64,000 nt of DNA. It comes from Dromiciops gliroides. Its lineage: Eukaryota > Chordata > Mammalia > Microbiotheria > Microbiotheriidae. The notes beneath the pieces are model-generated. The model ran no database searches, was not told where the DNA came from, and saw only the letters and a program-made list of their open reading frames with translations. Of this stretch, positions 1-12,100 are shown in pieces (positions within the stretch are counted from its first letter, which is position 1; the number at the start of each line of letters is the position of its first letter). The stretch is from positions 91,826,159 to 91,890,158 of the forward strand of contig NC_057862.1 of NCBI RefSeq assembly GCF_019393635.1. The letters run 5' to 3'. The translations under genes were made by a program, and so were the position numbers.

Positions 1-22
1 ACTGCGCCACCTAGCTGTCCCC
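1..22 (-). repeat. SINE (WSINE1-like), 5' head only, cut by window edge
   Basis: The 22 bases match the reversed head of the abundant SINE (CACCTAGCTGTCCCC). It lies in DENND10 intron 6, 40 bases from the exon 6 donor. Confidence 0.75.
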
Positions 23-62
23 TATTAAACGTTTCTCTTATCACTATAAACATGACTGCTAC

Positions 63-163
63 CTGTGCAAATCTTCAGTGCTTCCAACTCATCAGTATGA
101 AGGTGCACATATGAATGAAGAATTGACCAGTCCTGTCGATGCCATACCAAGGCAGGTAGAGTC
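63..163 (-). CDS. DENND10: DENND10 exon 6
   Basis: This 101-base exon has a CTGCAG acceptor (165-164). It reads [20 protein letters not shown] followed by [13 protein letters not shown], then one base of Gly-232. The donor is GTAGCA, weaker than the usual GTRAGT. It is the last exon visible; 62 bases of intron 6 remain to its left, and the first 22 of these are the end of an antisense SINE. Confidence 0.94.
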
Positions 164-3100
164 CTGCAGGAATCAAATCAAGAGCTCAGATAATAAAGGT
201 AGCTGAATTAATTAAAAACCCTGATACTAAGCATAAAGAATCTTTAGGTTTCATATCATAACAACACAGCCTGAGAGGCCACCCCCCCCCCATTTATAGG
301 CATTGAGAGCAGAGTTTCTTCTGTGGTATAAATTAAAATACTTTTTTTTTTCAATATTCAGTCTTTTATCATCACAAAACCATAACATTTTAAGTCTTCC
401 ATTTAATAACTTAACTCAGTAAGAGTATGGTACTAATGAGGTCAGTTCCTTTATGAGCCTCTGTTGCAGAGACAGGCTGGTCCCTTAAGTACCATTCCCA
501 ATTCTAACCGCCCTCCCCCCCATGCTATTATCAGTCAAAAGAAGTAGTGAGTGATGAGATCAATATAAACTGATCATCAATTAGAACTACTCAAAAGCAC
601 AAGATCAAAGGGCGAAAGCATCAACTTCTTATTTGAAGTCAGTTTCATTTATAAAGGGGCAGAAATTGGTATTTTAAAATAACAATAAGTGTAGTCTTTT
701 TTTTATATATGTTATAACTTTCCTTTTTTGAAAAATACTGGGGAAAAAAAAATCTCCATCAGCCAGTAAGACAACAGGCCTAATACATCCATATACAACT
801 TGGATAAGATTCATAATTTTGTATCTCAAAAATATTTTGAAATTAACAGATTTTTCTTTCTTTCTTTCTTTTTTTTTTTTGGTAAGGCAATTGGGGTTAA
901 GTGACTTGCCCACGGTCACACAGCCAGTAAGTGTCAAGTGTCTGAGGCCAGATTTGAACTCAGGTCCTCCTGAATCCAGGACCAGCGCTCTATCCACTGC
1001 ACTACCTAGCTGCCCTGAAATTAACAGATTTTTAAAAAATATATGCAGTATAAAAATATTCAATTGACTTGAGGGGACCAAATTTAACAAACATTAAGAA
1101 GCCTCTGGAAAAATACGTAGCATAGCCCTAGTCCTCAAAGAACTTCAAGGAAGGATAAGATTTTTTTTTTAAAGTATACTACATCATCAACATTGAGTGT
1201 TGACCTACTGTGATGGACTATATTCTTCTCACCAATGCAATGGCACAGAAGAGTTCCAGGGAACTCATGATAGAAGAGGATCTTCAAATCCAAGAAAAAA
1301 AAAAAAAGAACTGTGGAGTACAGATGTTGATTGAACCATACTATTTCTTTTGTTTTGGGTGTTGTTGTTTTTCTTTTCTATTTTGAGGTTTTGCATCACT
1401 GCTCTGATTTTTTCTCTTATAACAGGATTAATGCAGAAATAGGATTAATGTTATTATGTGTATATATATGTGTATATAGATATATATATATGTATATGTA
1501 TATGTATATGTATATAGACATATAGATATATAGATATAACCTATATCAGATTACCTGCTGTCTAGGGGAGGGGGGAGGGAGAAAAATCTGAAATTGTAAA
1601 GCTTGTATAAACAAAAGTTGAAAACTATCTTTACATGTAACAGAAAAAATAAAATACCTTATATGTTAAAAAAAAAAAGAAATAGCCTCAGACCCAGCAA
1701 AAAAAAAAGTATACTACAAAATAGAATGGGATAATGGTTAAAAAAAGAAATCCAGACAAAGAGTTATTAGAACATGGAGGGAGATACTGCTTTGCTGAGG
1801 GTAGAAGGCAGAGCCCCTTAAGGAGAGCTTAACAAAATTTGTGTCCTTAAATTAATTACAATGTCTTGGGTCTGGGGAGGGAAACAGATTATTTTGGCTA
1901 CTCTGTGAAGGACCTATGTCCTTCTCCTAAGCCAATATCCTGTACTGAATTTAAGGAGACAGACTCTGCAAAGAAGTGGAAAGAAACACTTATATGATAA
2001 AAGGACTCTAGGGTGGCAACAGTATAAATCAATGGATAAATATTTATTAAGCACCTACCATGTGCCAGGCACTTTGTAGGGCATTAGGGATATGAAGACA
2101 AACATGAGACAGCTCTTTCCCTGTAGGAGCTTCAGTTATACTGGGGCAGGGGAGAAATGACAAACACAAATCAGTGGTGAGAAGGGAGCCTTTAACCATA
2201 GGGCTTCAGGAAAGGCCTTGGGAAGGATGGGTCAAAGGGAAATTGTGGAGCTGGGAGAAGCAAGTCCATTCCAGATATAGGGAAGAGCATGAATAAAGAC
2301 AGGGACCTATGAGAGCTGCATCTTGAAGAAAGCACAAGTTTCCATGCCCTAGAGATGCAGAGGGAGGACATTCCAGGCAAAGGAAATTTTTTTTTTTTTT
2401 AGTGAGGCAATTGGGGTTAAGTGACTTGCCCAGGGTCACACAGCTAGTAAGTGTGTGTTAAGTGTCGGAAGCCGGATTTGAACTCAGGTACTCCTGACTC
2501 CAGGGCCGGTGCTCTATCCACTGCACCACCTAGCTGCCCCCAAAGGAAATTTCTTAAAAGGAATGGAGGCGAGAGTTTGAATGTCATTCACAAGGAACAG
2601 ATGGGGCCTGCAAGTCAGGAAAACTGAGTTCTAGTCTAGGGTCCATGACTAATTAGTTGTCTGGGATGAAGCAAGTTACTTTCCGTCTCTAGGTCTGGTC
2701 AAATGCCCTCATTTTTAAATTAGAAAATGGAAACACAGAAATTTACCCAAAGGGGCAGCTAGGTGGCGCACTGGATAAAGCACAGGCCCTGGATTCAGGA
2801 GAACCTGAGTTCAAATTCGACCTCAGACACTTGACACTTACTAGCTATGTGACCCTGGCAAGTCATTTAACCCTCACTGCCCCCCCCAAAAAAAAAAAGT
2901 TTACCCAAAGTTACACAGCAGGTTAGTAGCAGAACTGTGTAGTATCACAAATAGCTCTGGACATGTCACTCCTCAATAATCTTCAGCATCTTCCTGTTAT
3001 TTACTAGAAAAGTAAAAATTCCTAGGTCTGGCATTAAAGGCACACCACAATTCAGCCCAATTTCACGGCTTCATTTCAAATTACTTGACACCATGTATTC

Positions 3101-6100
3101 CATACTCTAGTGAATGGACTGTTCTTCAGCCTGCATACAGACCCTCTGCTCTCATAGGTCCCTGTCTTTATTTATGCTGTTCCCAGTATCTGGATTGGAC
3201 TTGCTTCTCCCAGTTCCACAATTTCCCTTTCACCTTTCACCCATCCTTTTTTTTTTTTTAAATAAAAGTATTTTATTATTTTCCAGCCACATGTAGAGCA
3301 CCCATCCTTTTGTTTGTTTGTTTGTTTGTTTTGCAGGCAATGGGGGTTAAGTGACTTGCCCAGGGTCACACAGCTAGTAAGTGTCAAGTGTCTGAGGCCA
3401 GATTTGAACTCAGGTACTCCTGAATTCAGGGCCGGTGCTTTAACCACTGCACCATCTAGCTGCCCTGTACACCCATCCTTTTAATATCAAAATATAAGGC
3501 ACCCCTTCAGGGTAACCTTTCCTGATCTCTCCTCCCCCTCATCTATAATAATCTTTCCCCTTGGGCCTCACACAGCACTTAGTTTTTGTGGGTTTTTCTG
3601 TCTCAGGGGTTCTTTTATTGCTGTTTTGGGGGCAATTTTATCAGGAGCTCTGTGTGTTTAATGTCTTTCCTCGGTCATCTTCAGCACTTAGTTTTAAAAC
3701 TCTCTAATATGCCTATGTGGGAGCTAGGTGGTACCATAGTGCATAGAGCACTGGGCCTGGAGTCTGGAAGACTCTCATCTTCCTGAGTTCAAATTTGGCC
3801 TCAGACATTTTCTAGCTGTGTGACCCTGGGCAAGTCACTTAGTCCTGTAAGCCTCAGTTCCTCATCTGTAAAATGAGCTAGAGAAGGAAATGGCAAACTG
3901 CTCCAGTATCTTTGCCAAGAAAACTCCAAATGCGGTCACAGAGACTGAACAATGACAACAAAAATTTGTCTATCATGGAATATTGGGCATCACAGCTCTT
4001 TGTTTTGGCATTTTACCTCCTTCTTCCTACTTTAAGCCTTATCAGGGCAAGAAATTGGTCTTATTTAAACTCTGCATATCCACCCAGCCCATGACCTAGC
4101 TTACTTAGTACTTTTTTGCATATAGCAGGTGCTTAATATATGCTGAATGAATGACAAATGAACAACACTTAAATGAACAAGATGAGACCAAAACTCCTGA
4201 CTCACCTGGCTCCTCCTTTGCCTCTAGTTAAAATCACATAAGATTTCAAACTTTCAGACAGATTTGCTAAAGGTAACTCAAGTTGAATTTTCATTTCTAT
4301 AGTGAAATCTTGGAGTAACATAGCATATCTTGTTTATTACTATATGGCAGACCTTTCAAAGAAAGCGTGGAGGCAGAGCCAAGATGGCAGAGCAGCAGGA
4401 AGAATTATAGCAGAGGTCCCCACCCGACAACATCCCAAACAGATCTAGAACATGCACCAGACTGAGTCCTGATCAGGAAATCCAAGGAGACACAAAATCA
4501 GTGAGTCATCTTCAAGTCTAGGGAGGACATAGGGAGATGCAGGGGACAGGGTCTAGTGAGGAACAGCCTTGTGGAAGATCTCAGTACAGAGAAAGGCTAT
4601 ACAGAAGGAAAAAAGCAGGACCAGATCCAGCCCAGTGGCCCAATCCTGTGTACAGTACTGGAACAGAAGCCAAATGGGGTCCGGCTGCTCACTGCCCTGC
4701 TCTGGCCCACAAATCCAGGGCTGAGGATGGCACTTAGGCCCAGAGGTGGTTATCCATAATGTGGATGTAGTTGGGGATCCCAGGCTATATATTGGAGCAA
4801 GAAGAAAGTTCAGAAACAAGGAGCAGCTATGTGGTTCTGAGCCATAGTGCAAAGCAATGTCTCAGTTTCATCCTTCAGCCTAGCCTGGAGCCTGCAGAAG
4901 AAAATCTAGGTCAGTAATCTCGGACCCAAGGGAGACCTTGCCGTTATGACTCTGAAACAGCAGAGCTTTCCAGAGGACTTAAAGTAGCCAAGTCTACTGG
5001 TATATCAACAGAAGCATGTCCACAGATATGTTGCTAAGACTCTAACCAGGTCAGAAGCTCGCAGAGTTCAGACCAAGAGAGTAGGAACTAGACTTTGCCC
5101 TAGAGCAGAACATTTTGGAGCACTAAAAGCCTGCAAGTTCCCAGCCTGAGCTATCCCTGAGATCCTTGAATAACACAACACTCAATATCCCTAAGGAAGT
5201 AGAAGCAGCCCAAACATTCCTTCAGAAGTGCAGAGTCCAGCCCTAACATCAAGTCTTAAGTCAGGAAGAGGGTCAGAATAATGAGCAAACAAAAAAGAAG
5301 TACAACATAAAGTTATTATGATGGCAAGGAAGCTCAAAACACAAACACAAAAGAAGAAAATGACTCCAAAACACCTATAAGCAAAGCCTCAAAGAAAAAC
5401 ACAATTTGGCTACAAGTCCAACTAGAATTCCTAAAGAGAAAAGACAAGAGTTTAAAAATGTTTCTATAAATGAATGAGAATACTAGAGGGGGGAAGTGGA
5501 AAACATCTATAGAATAAACAATTGGAAAGCTTGGCACAAGAGGTACAAAGCTTTACCCAAGCAACATACTCCCTAAAAATCAGAATGGACCACAGAAATG
5601 AATGATTCTATTAGATAAGAAATATGTTTTTAAAAGTCAAAAGACTAAAAAAAGATTTTTTTTAATTAAAAAAAGTCAAAAGACTGAAAAAATTGAAGAA
5701 AAGATAAGAGTATTTCAGAATAAAAACAACTGACCTGGAAAAGACATTGAGAAAAAAAAAAATTAAGAATCAATGGACTGGGGGCGGCTAGGTGGCGCAG
5801 TGGATAAAGCACCGGCCCTGGAGTCAGGAGTACCTGAGTTCAAATCCGGCCTTAGACACTTGACACTTACTAGCTGTGTGACCCTGGGCAAGTCACTTAA
5901 CCCCCATTGCCCCGCAAAAAAAAAAAAAAAAAACAACCAAAAAACAAAGAATCAATGGACTACTTGAAAGCTATAACCAAAAAAAAAAAAAAAGAGTCTA
6001 GACCTTGTATTTTGTGAAATCTTAAAAATAAAACTACACAGATCTCTCAGAATCAGAGAGCAAAATAGAAAAAGAAAATCTATCAGTCACCTTCTGAAAG

Positions 6101-9100
6101 AAATCCCAGTATGAAAATGCCCAGGAATATCTATAGCTCAAATCCAAGGCTTCAAAATCAAATAAAAAATACTCTTAAGTAGCCAGAAAGAAAGAATTCA
6201 AGTCCCAAGGAGCAACAGTTAGGATCACACAAGATTTAGCAGCCACCACTATAAAGAAATGGAGAGCCTAGAATACAATATTACAGAAGTAAAAGGGTAT
6301 GGGCTTACAGCCAAGAATAACTTACCTAGGAAAAATGAGTATAATCTTATAGGGGGAGGGGGAAATTACCTTTAATGAAATACAGGACTAACAAAAAACC
6401 CCAGTAAAAAGACAAGAGTTTCACAGAATTCTAGGGCTGCCCCCCTTTCAATTTCCCATTTATCCTATATAGAGCTTGTTTGTACATGTTTGTTTGTTTG
6501 TTGTCTTCCCCATTAGACTGGAGCTCCTTGAGAGCAGAAACTGCCTTTTGCCTCTTTTTGTACTCTTAGCACTAAGCACAGTGCATGGCACATAGTAAGG
6601 CCTTAATAAATGTTTGACTGACTGACTGAAAGTAAACATACAGGACTCAAGAGAAGCACAAAAATGTAAACACGAGCAAGGGATCATAAGGGACTAAAAG
6701 ATAGACTGTTTATATACTAAAGCAGGGAGATGATACATGTGTCACCCCCAAACCCTATCATGATCAGGGGTCATATAAAGAAGTTTAACTAGATAGAGGG
6801 ACTTAGAGTGGTTCTGTTATGTTGTGATGATCTTAAAAGAAGACTAGGACGATAGGAAGGGAGAAGAAGAGAAATGCATGGAGTGGGGTGGGGGAGAGGA
6901 AAGATAGGATAAGAAAAACTATCTTATCTAACTGGGGTGCAGAAATTGAAGTCTATACATAAAAGGAGGTAGGCAAGGAAGATGGGTTGGTCACCAAAAC
7001 TTACATTCACCTAAACTTGTTAAAGGAGAAAAAAGCAAACAAAAATACACATGCAAAAATAAATTTCATTGAACAGGGAAATAGGAGGGAAAGAAAAGGG
7101 AGAGGGATAGGTAATAAGAGAAAGGGTATATCAAAAGAGGTATTATGGGGCAGCTAGGTGGCGCAGTGGATAGAGCACCAGCCCTGGAGTCAGGAGTACC
7201 TGAGTTCAAATCCGGCCTCAGACACTTTACACACTTACTAGCTGTGTGACCCTAGGCAAGTCACTTAACCCCAATTGCCTCACTTAAAAAAAAAAAAAAA
7301 GCGATATTAGTCCTAAGCAAAACAAACTAAGGGATTTACGAAAAAAATATATGCCCCTTAAGGAGAGCTTAACAAAATTTTTTTGCAGTGGCAAAGAACT
7401 GGAAATTGAGGGGTTTCCATCAATTGAAGAATGGCTGAACAAGTTTTGGCATATAAATGTAATGGAATAATATTGTGCTCTAAGAAATGATAAAGGAAAT
7501 GATTTCAGAAAAACCTAAGAACACTCCTATAAACTGATCCAGAGTGAAATGAACAGAAACATGAAAATAATTTTTACAGTAACAACAATATTGTAGTGAC
7601 AGCTTTGAAAGATTTAGGAACTTCTAACCAATGCAATGACTAACCACCATTTCAGAAGCCTCATGATGAAATATGCTAAGCAAGTCTAATCATTTAGAGT
7701 GACTTAGGGTGACAGAATGACAGTGCAGATTAAGACATTTCTTTTGACATGGGCAAAGTAAAAATTTGCTTTGCTTAACTGTACATGTATATAATGAGTT
7801 TTATTTTTCTTTCTCAAGAGCAAAGAAGGTAGAGTTTTGTTGACTAAAAAAATGAAAAGGTACAATCTTAAACTTAATAAATGCTATAAAAGAAATAATT
7901 AAGATTAAAATTATTTTTTTAATTTAAGTACAATAATAACAACTTGTTTTATGCTAGTCATATGAAAATTCTTTCTTCTAAAAGTTCACTGGATTTAGGG
8001 GATTTCTATTATTATCATTTCCTTTAAATGAATAAGTATTAAAATACATCCCTTTTATACAATCTCTTTTAAAGCTATTTCCTTTGCTTAAGATCACCAA
8101 AAGCTATCATCATTTATGTTTAAGGCAAATGCAAATGTAATCTTTTTCATGTGAGGTATGGAATCTATAAAGTTCATAGCTGCATTTAAAAAAAAATTGT
8201 TTTAATATAATTTCATCTTTGAAGGACCTGAGAAGAAGAAATAGCACTTTCCTCAGAAGATTATGAGAAGTACAACATGTATCAAATTGCTTGCCTTCTC
8301 AATGGCCGGGGGAGGGTGGGTGGTGGGAAGGGGAGTAAAAGGAGGGAGGGAGAGAATTTGGAACTCAAAGTTTTAAAAATGAGTGCTAAAAATTGTTTTT
8401 ACATATAATTGTGGAAAAATAAAATACTAAATAAAAAAAGACTATATGAAGTTGGCAGTTTATGCAGTACTATTATCTCCATTTTATAGTCAAGGAAACT
8501 CAAAGGTGTTAAATGACTTGACGGTATTCATATAGCTAGTTTGTGGGAAAACTTGGATTCAAATGTTAATTTCTTTTTCTTTCTTTTTTTTCTTTTGTTT
8601 TGCTTTGCGGGGGGGGGGGGGGGGGGGGGGGGCAATGAGGGTTAAGTGACTTGCCCAGGGTCAAACAGCTAGTGTCAAGTGTCTGAGGCCAAATTTGAAC
8701 TCAGGTCCTCCTGAATCTAGGGCTGGTGCTTTATCCACTTTGTCACCTAGCTGCCCCCCAAATGTTAATTTCTTAACTCCAAATCTACTGTTCTTTCCAT
8801 TAAATCATGCTATCCTACTTCCCCTCTCCAAACCATGGTTTATTCAGCTAAAAATAAGAAGAGTATGTGAGAAATTATTATCTCTCTCTTGTATTTAATA
8901 ACCATTGCATTAGGACCAAGGTTCTTCTCCTTTTCTACTTCTTCATCCAGAAATCAACCAGTGTGGGAAATCTTAAGAAGAGATTTACACAAGCCAAGAC
9001 CAAATCAGACAGTAAAAGAAATTCTAAGTTTGGACTAATGGGTGCATTCCTGTTCATTATATTTACTCAGACAGGTCTGGGGAAATGTGGATCCTCTGTT

Positions 9101-12100
9101 TTATCAGGGAGATTTGGGTGACCCAAGTCACATACCCCAAGACCCTCATTATAATATAGCCTACCCTCTCATTGCAATGTTCATTTTCTCATTGATTATT
9201 GACCAATCAAGAGTTGATTTCCATCCTGAGAATATAAAATGTAAGCCCACCCCCATGAGGTGGTCTAAGAGAGACAGCCAAATGACTATCTCTTTATTAA
9301 AATGCTGGCATTATTAATAAAATGATTAAATTACCCAGAAATTATGTCTCTCAAACTTTTTTAACCACCACAAAAGTAATACATGCTTTCTAATGTCTCT
9401 TCCAACTCTATGTGTAGGTAAAGATCTTTCAAACACTATTCTACATGCTGCATTTACTCCAAACATTCACCAAAAACATAGCAAAGGCCCCAAGTAATAT
9501 TCTGGACAGTATTACTAACAATCTGTTTAAAAATGTTAAATTATGGGAGCAGCTAGGTGCCACAGAGGATAAAGCACCAGCCCTAGATTCAGAAGGACCC
9601 AAGTTCAAATCCGGCCTCAGACATTTTACACTTACTAATTGTGTGACCCTGGGCAAATCACTTAACCCTCACTGCCCCACAAAAACAAACAAACAAACAA
9701 AATGTTAAATTATGGATGCAATACCTTGTAAACTCCTGGACAGCTTCTATTCTAGGGTGGTAGACCACAATTCTCTTCTTTAGCATCAGAGCAGTATATA
9801 AGATGACCGTTTCCATTCCAAATTGGGATACCACATCTTTTAAAAAAAAATTAATTACATAAGCAAATAAAGTTTTTACTAGGAAAAAACTATCCTTGTT
9901 TTAAAAAAATACACTTAAAGCTATTTTTTATACAGAGAACAAATTATTAAGCAAATTTTACAAATATACAAATATCTAATCAATCATACACCCATATGTT
10001 CCAGATAAACAAACTGATATGTCCAACTGATGATTCCATACTCTAGGAACAACCTGAGCAGGCAAACACATATGATATGATTTGAAAGGGTATAAAGACA
10101 GAGTTTCCTGATTAAAGATATCACCTCACCTGGCTGTCACACACCAACTTCATTCCTTTCAGTCTTAAAAAGCTGTTAGGTCTTTAAAAGTTCTAAAACA
10201 TTAATACCAGGGCAGTTAGGTGGTACAATAGATAGAGCACCGGCCCTGGATTCAGGAGGACCTGAGTTCAAATCCAGTCTCAGACACTTAACACTTACTA
10301 GCTGTGTGACTCTGGGCAAGTCACTTAACCCCAATTGCCTCACCAAAAAAATCCAAACAAACAAAAAATAAAAAAAATAAAGTATGAATCCCCTCTATGA
10401 CATTCCTGATAAATAATTATATAGCCTAACGACATTTAAAAAAAAATATCACAGGGCAGCTAGGTGGCGCAGTGGATAGAGCACCGGCCCTGGATTCAGG
10501 AGTACCTGAGTTCAAATCCGGCTTCAGACACTTGACACTTACTAGCTGTGTGACCCTGGGCAAGTCACTTAACCCTAACTGCCTCACTAAAAATACAAAA
10601 ACAAAAACAACAAAAAAAATATCACTATCATTTCCAAATATATCCCTTCTCCTATCCCTACCCAAAAACCATCCCTTGTAAAAAGAAGAAAATAAAAGGC
10701 AGTTCAGAAAGTTGGGGAAGATTATAGAAGCCCTATGGAGAATATAGAACCATAGGGATGAAAGAGACAATAGAATCCTAGATGACAATGGGTTGGGGAT
10801 ATCTGAGAAGATGCTGGATGAGGTAATGGGGAGATTAGAAAAAAAATTTTAAATAAAAGTGACAAGGATTCTGAGCCACTAGGAGCCAAAAGCCATGGAA
10901 TTCATGAATTGGTGAAGTTATATTCATGTAATAAAAGAACCACGATAAGTAGACAAAATAATCCCCTTTGCTTACCTTTGATGGAACCTGCAAGGTATGC
11001 CTTTCGGGCATCAAAATCTTTGCTAAGGAAAGAGCCATTTTCTTCACTCTGGCATATCCCCTTTGTAAGAACTGCAATATAACTTTCCATCATTTTAACT
11101 GGACTTCCATGTTTTAAGTACATTCTATTAAAAAGAAAAAAGAAAGAAAAAATAATTCTTTGTAAAGAATAAACCAGCATCTGTCCTGGGTACCATCCAG
11201 TAGTTTATTAAAGACTTTAACACCTGTTTTAATTGAATTTTATCTTCATATATGAGATGATTTAAGTTTAGGCCGAGGAATGAAAGAACTCTCTAAGGTC
11301 CCTGAAAACCCAAACAACATAATTCCATGACCTGTGACTCCTCCCTCCCATCTCCTTTTATGTATTACATTTATAAGTCTGTGTTCTTATAAACAATAAC
11401 CACTTTCCCCACCATCTCTAGGCTACCTTCAGGGCCCAGTGTAAATTTCACCTCTACTTGAAACCTTCCCCTATGTCTTAACCAGAAGAGATTTGTCCCT
11501 CAAACAGCATCTCAGGGAACCTGTTGATATCTTTCTTATGATGTCATCTTATTCCATTTTGCATCAACTGACAGCTGATACTGCCTTATTCATCTTTATT
11601 ACTCCCTCAGTGCCTTAAATGATAAGTTTGCCCCTTAACAGGCCCCTAAATGTTATATGAATTACAAATATTTCCTCTGACAAGAAAAAAAATGTGCTAA
11701 GAGTCCCATTACCTATAATCAGTATCCTCAGAAGGGAAGGTATTCATAGACAGAGATAGAGAATGAGAGATGTCACCTACATAAACTTCTGAGTTTCCCG
11801 TGACAAATGCACAGATGGCAAATTATCAACTCAAAACTATTTAAAAATATTGACAAGAAACTTTCCATTGCAATTATAACACAGATTTGAAGTCACTTCT
11901 TAAAGTGACTTCCTTTGAAAAATGGTACCAATTTTTTTCCTTAGGAAATACCAAGGAATCTGATATTTAGGGCCTGCCCTACACTGCAGGTGACAACATG
12001 GGGAAGAAAATAAGCGGAAAACAAAATAAAAAAACTAAGACAGATCACTAATAAACTGCATCTATTGTAGACTGGACAATGGTTTTATATACCTCCTTCT

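Larger units (their letters stand above)
2945..4156 (+). mobile_element. L2 LINE fragment, broken by three nested insertions
   Basis: Sense L2 3' portion (agtgaatggactg, ccctctgctct, atgctgttcccagta, ccttgggcctcacacagc) ending in the L2 terminus tagcaggtgcttaatatatg at about 4130. It is interrupted by an L1 scrap (3248-3298), a SINE (3311-3466) and a longer SINE (3718-3963). Confidence 0.7.
4368..7140 (+). mobile_element. L1/HAL1-like LINE with preserved 5' end, heavily decayed
   Basis: It starts AGGCAGAGCCAAGATGGCAG, closely resembling the conserved 5' end of mammalian L1 (ggagccaagatggc). A 5' UTR-like stretch of about 900 bp follows, then an ORF1-like region near 5280-6360 full of stops, and a HAL1-like tail (gatttagcagccaccact, gatcaggggtcatataaag, agggacttagag). 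No ORF2 was seen, as expected for a half-L1. A SINE (5779-5945) and an L2-type end (6438-6630) are nested. The HAL1 assignment is from memory. Confidence 0.6.

Noticed and set aside
9042..9317. 91-codon frame near 9.1 kb
   Set aside because: It falls inside a probable LTR with a TATA-like box and polyadenylation signal; no protein similarity recognised.
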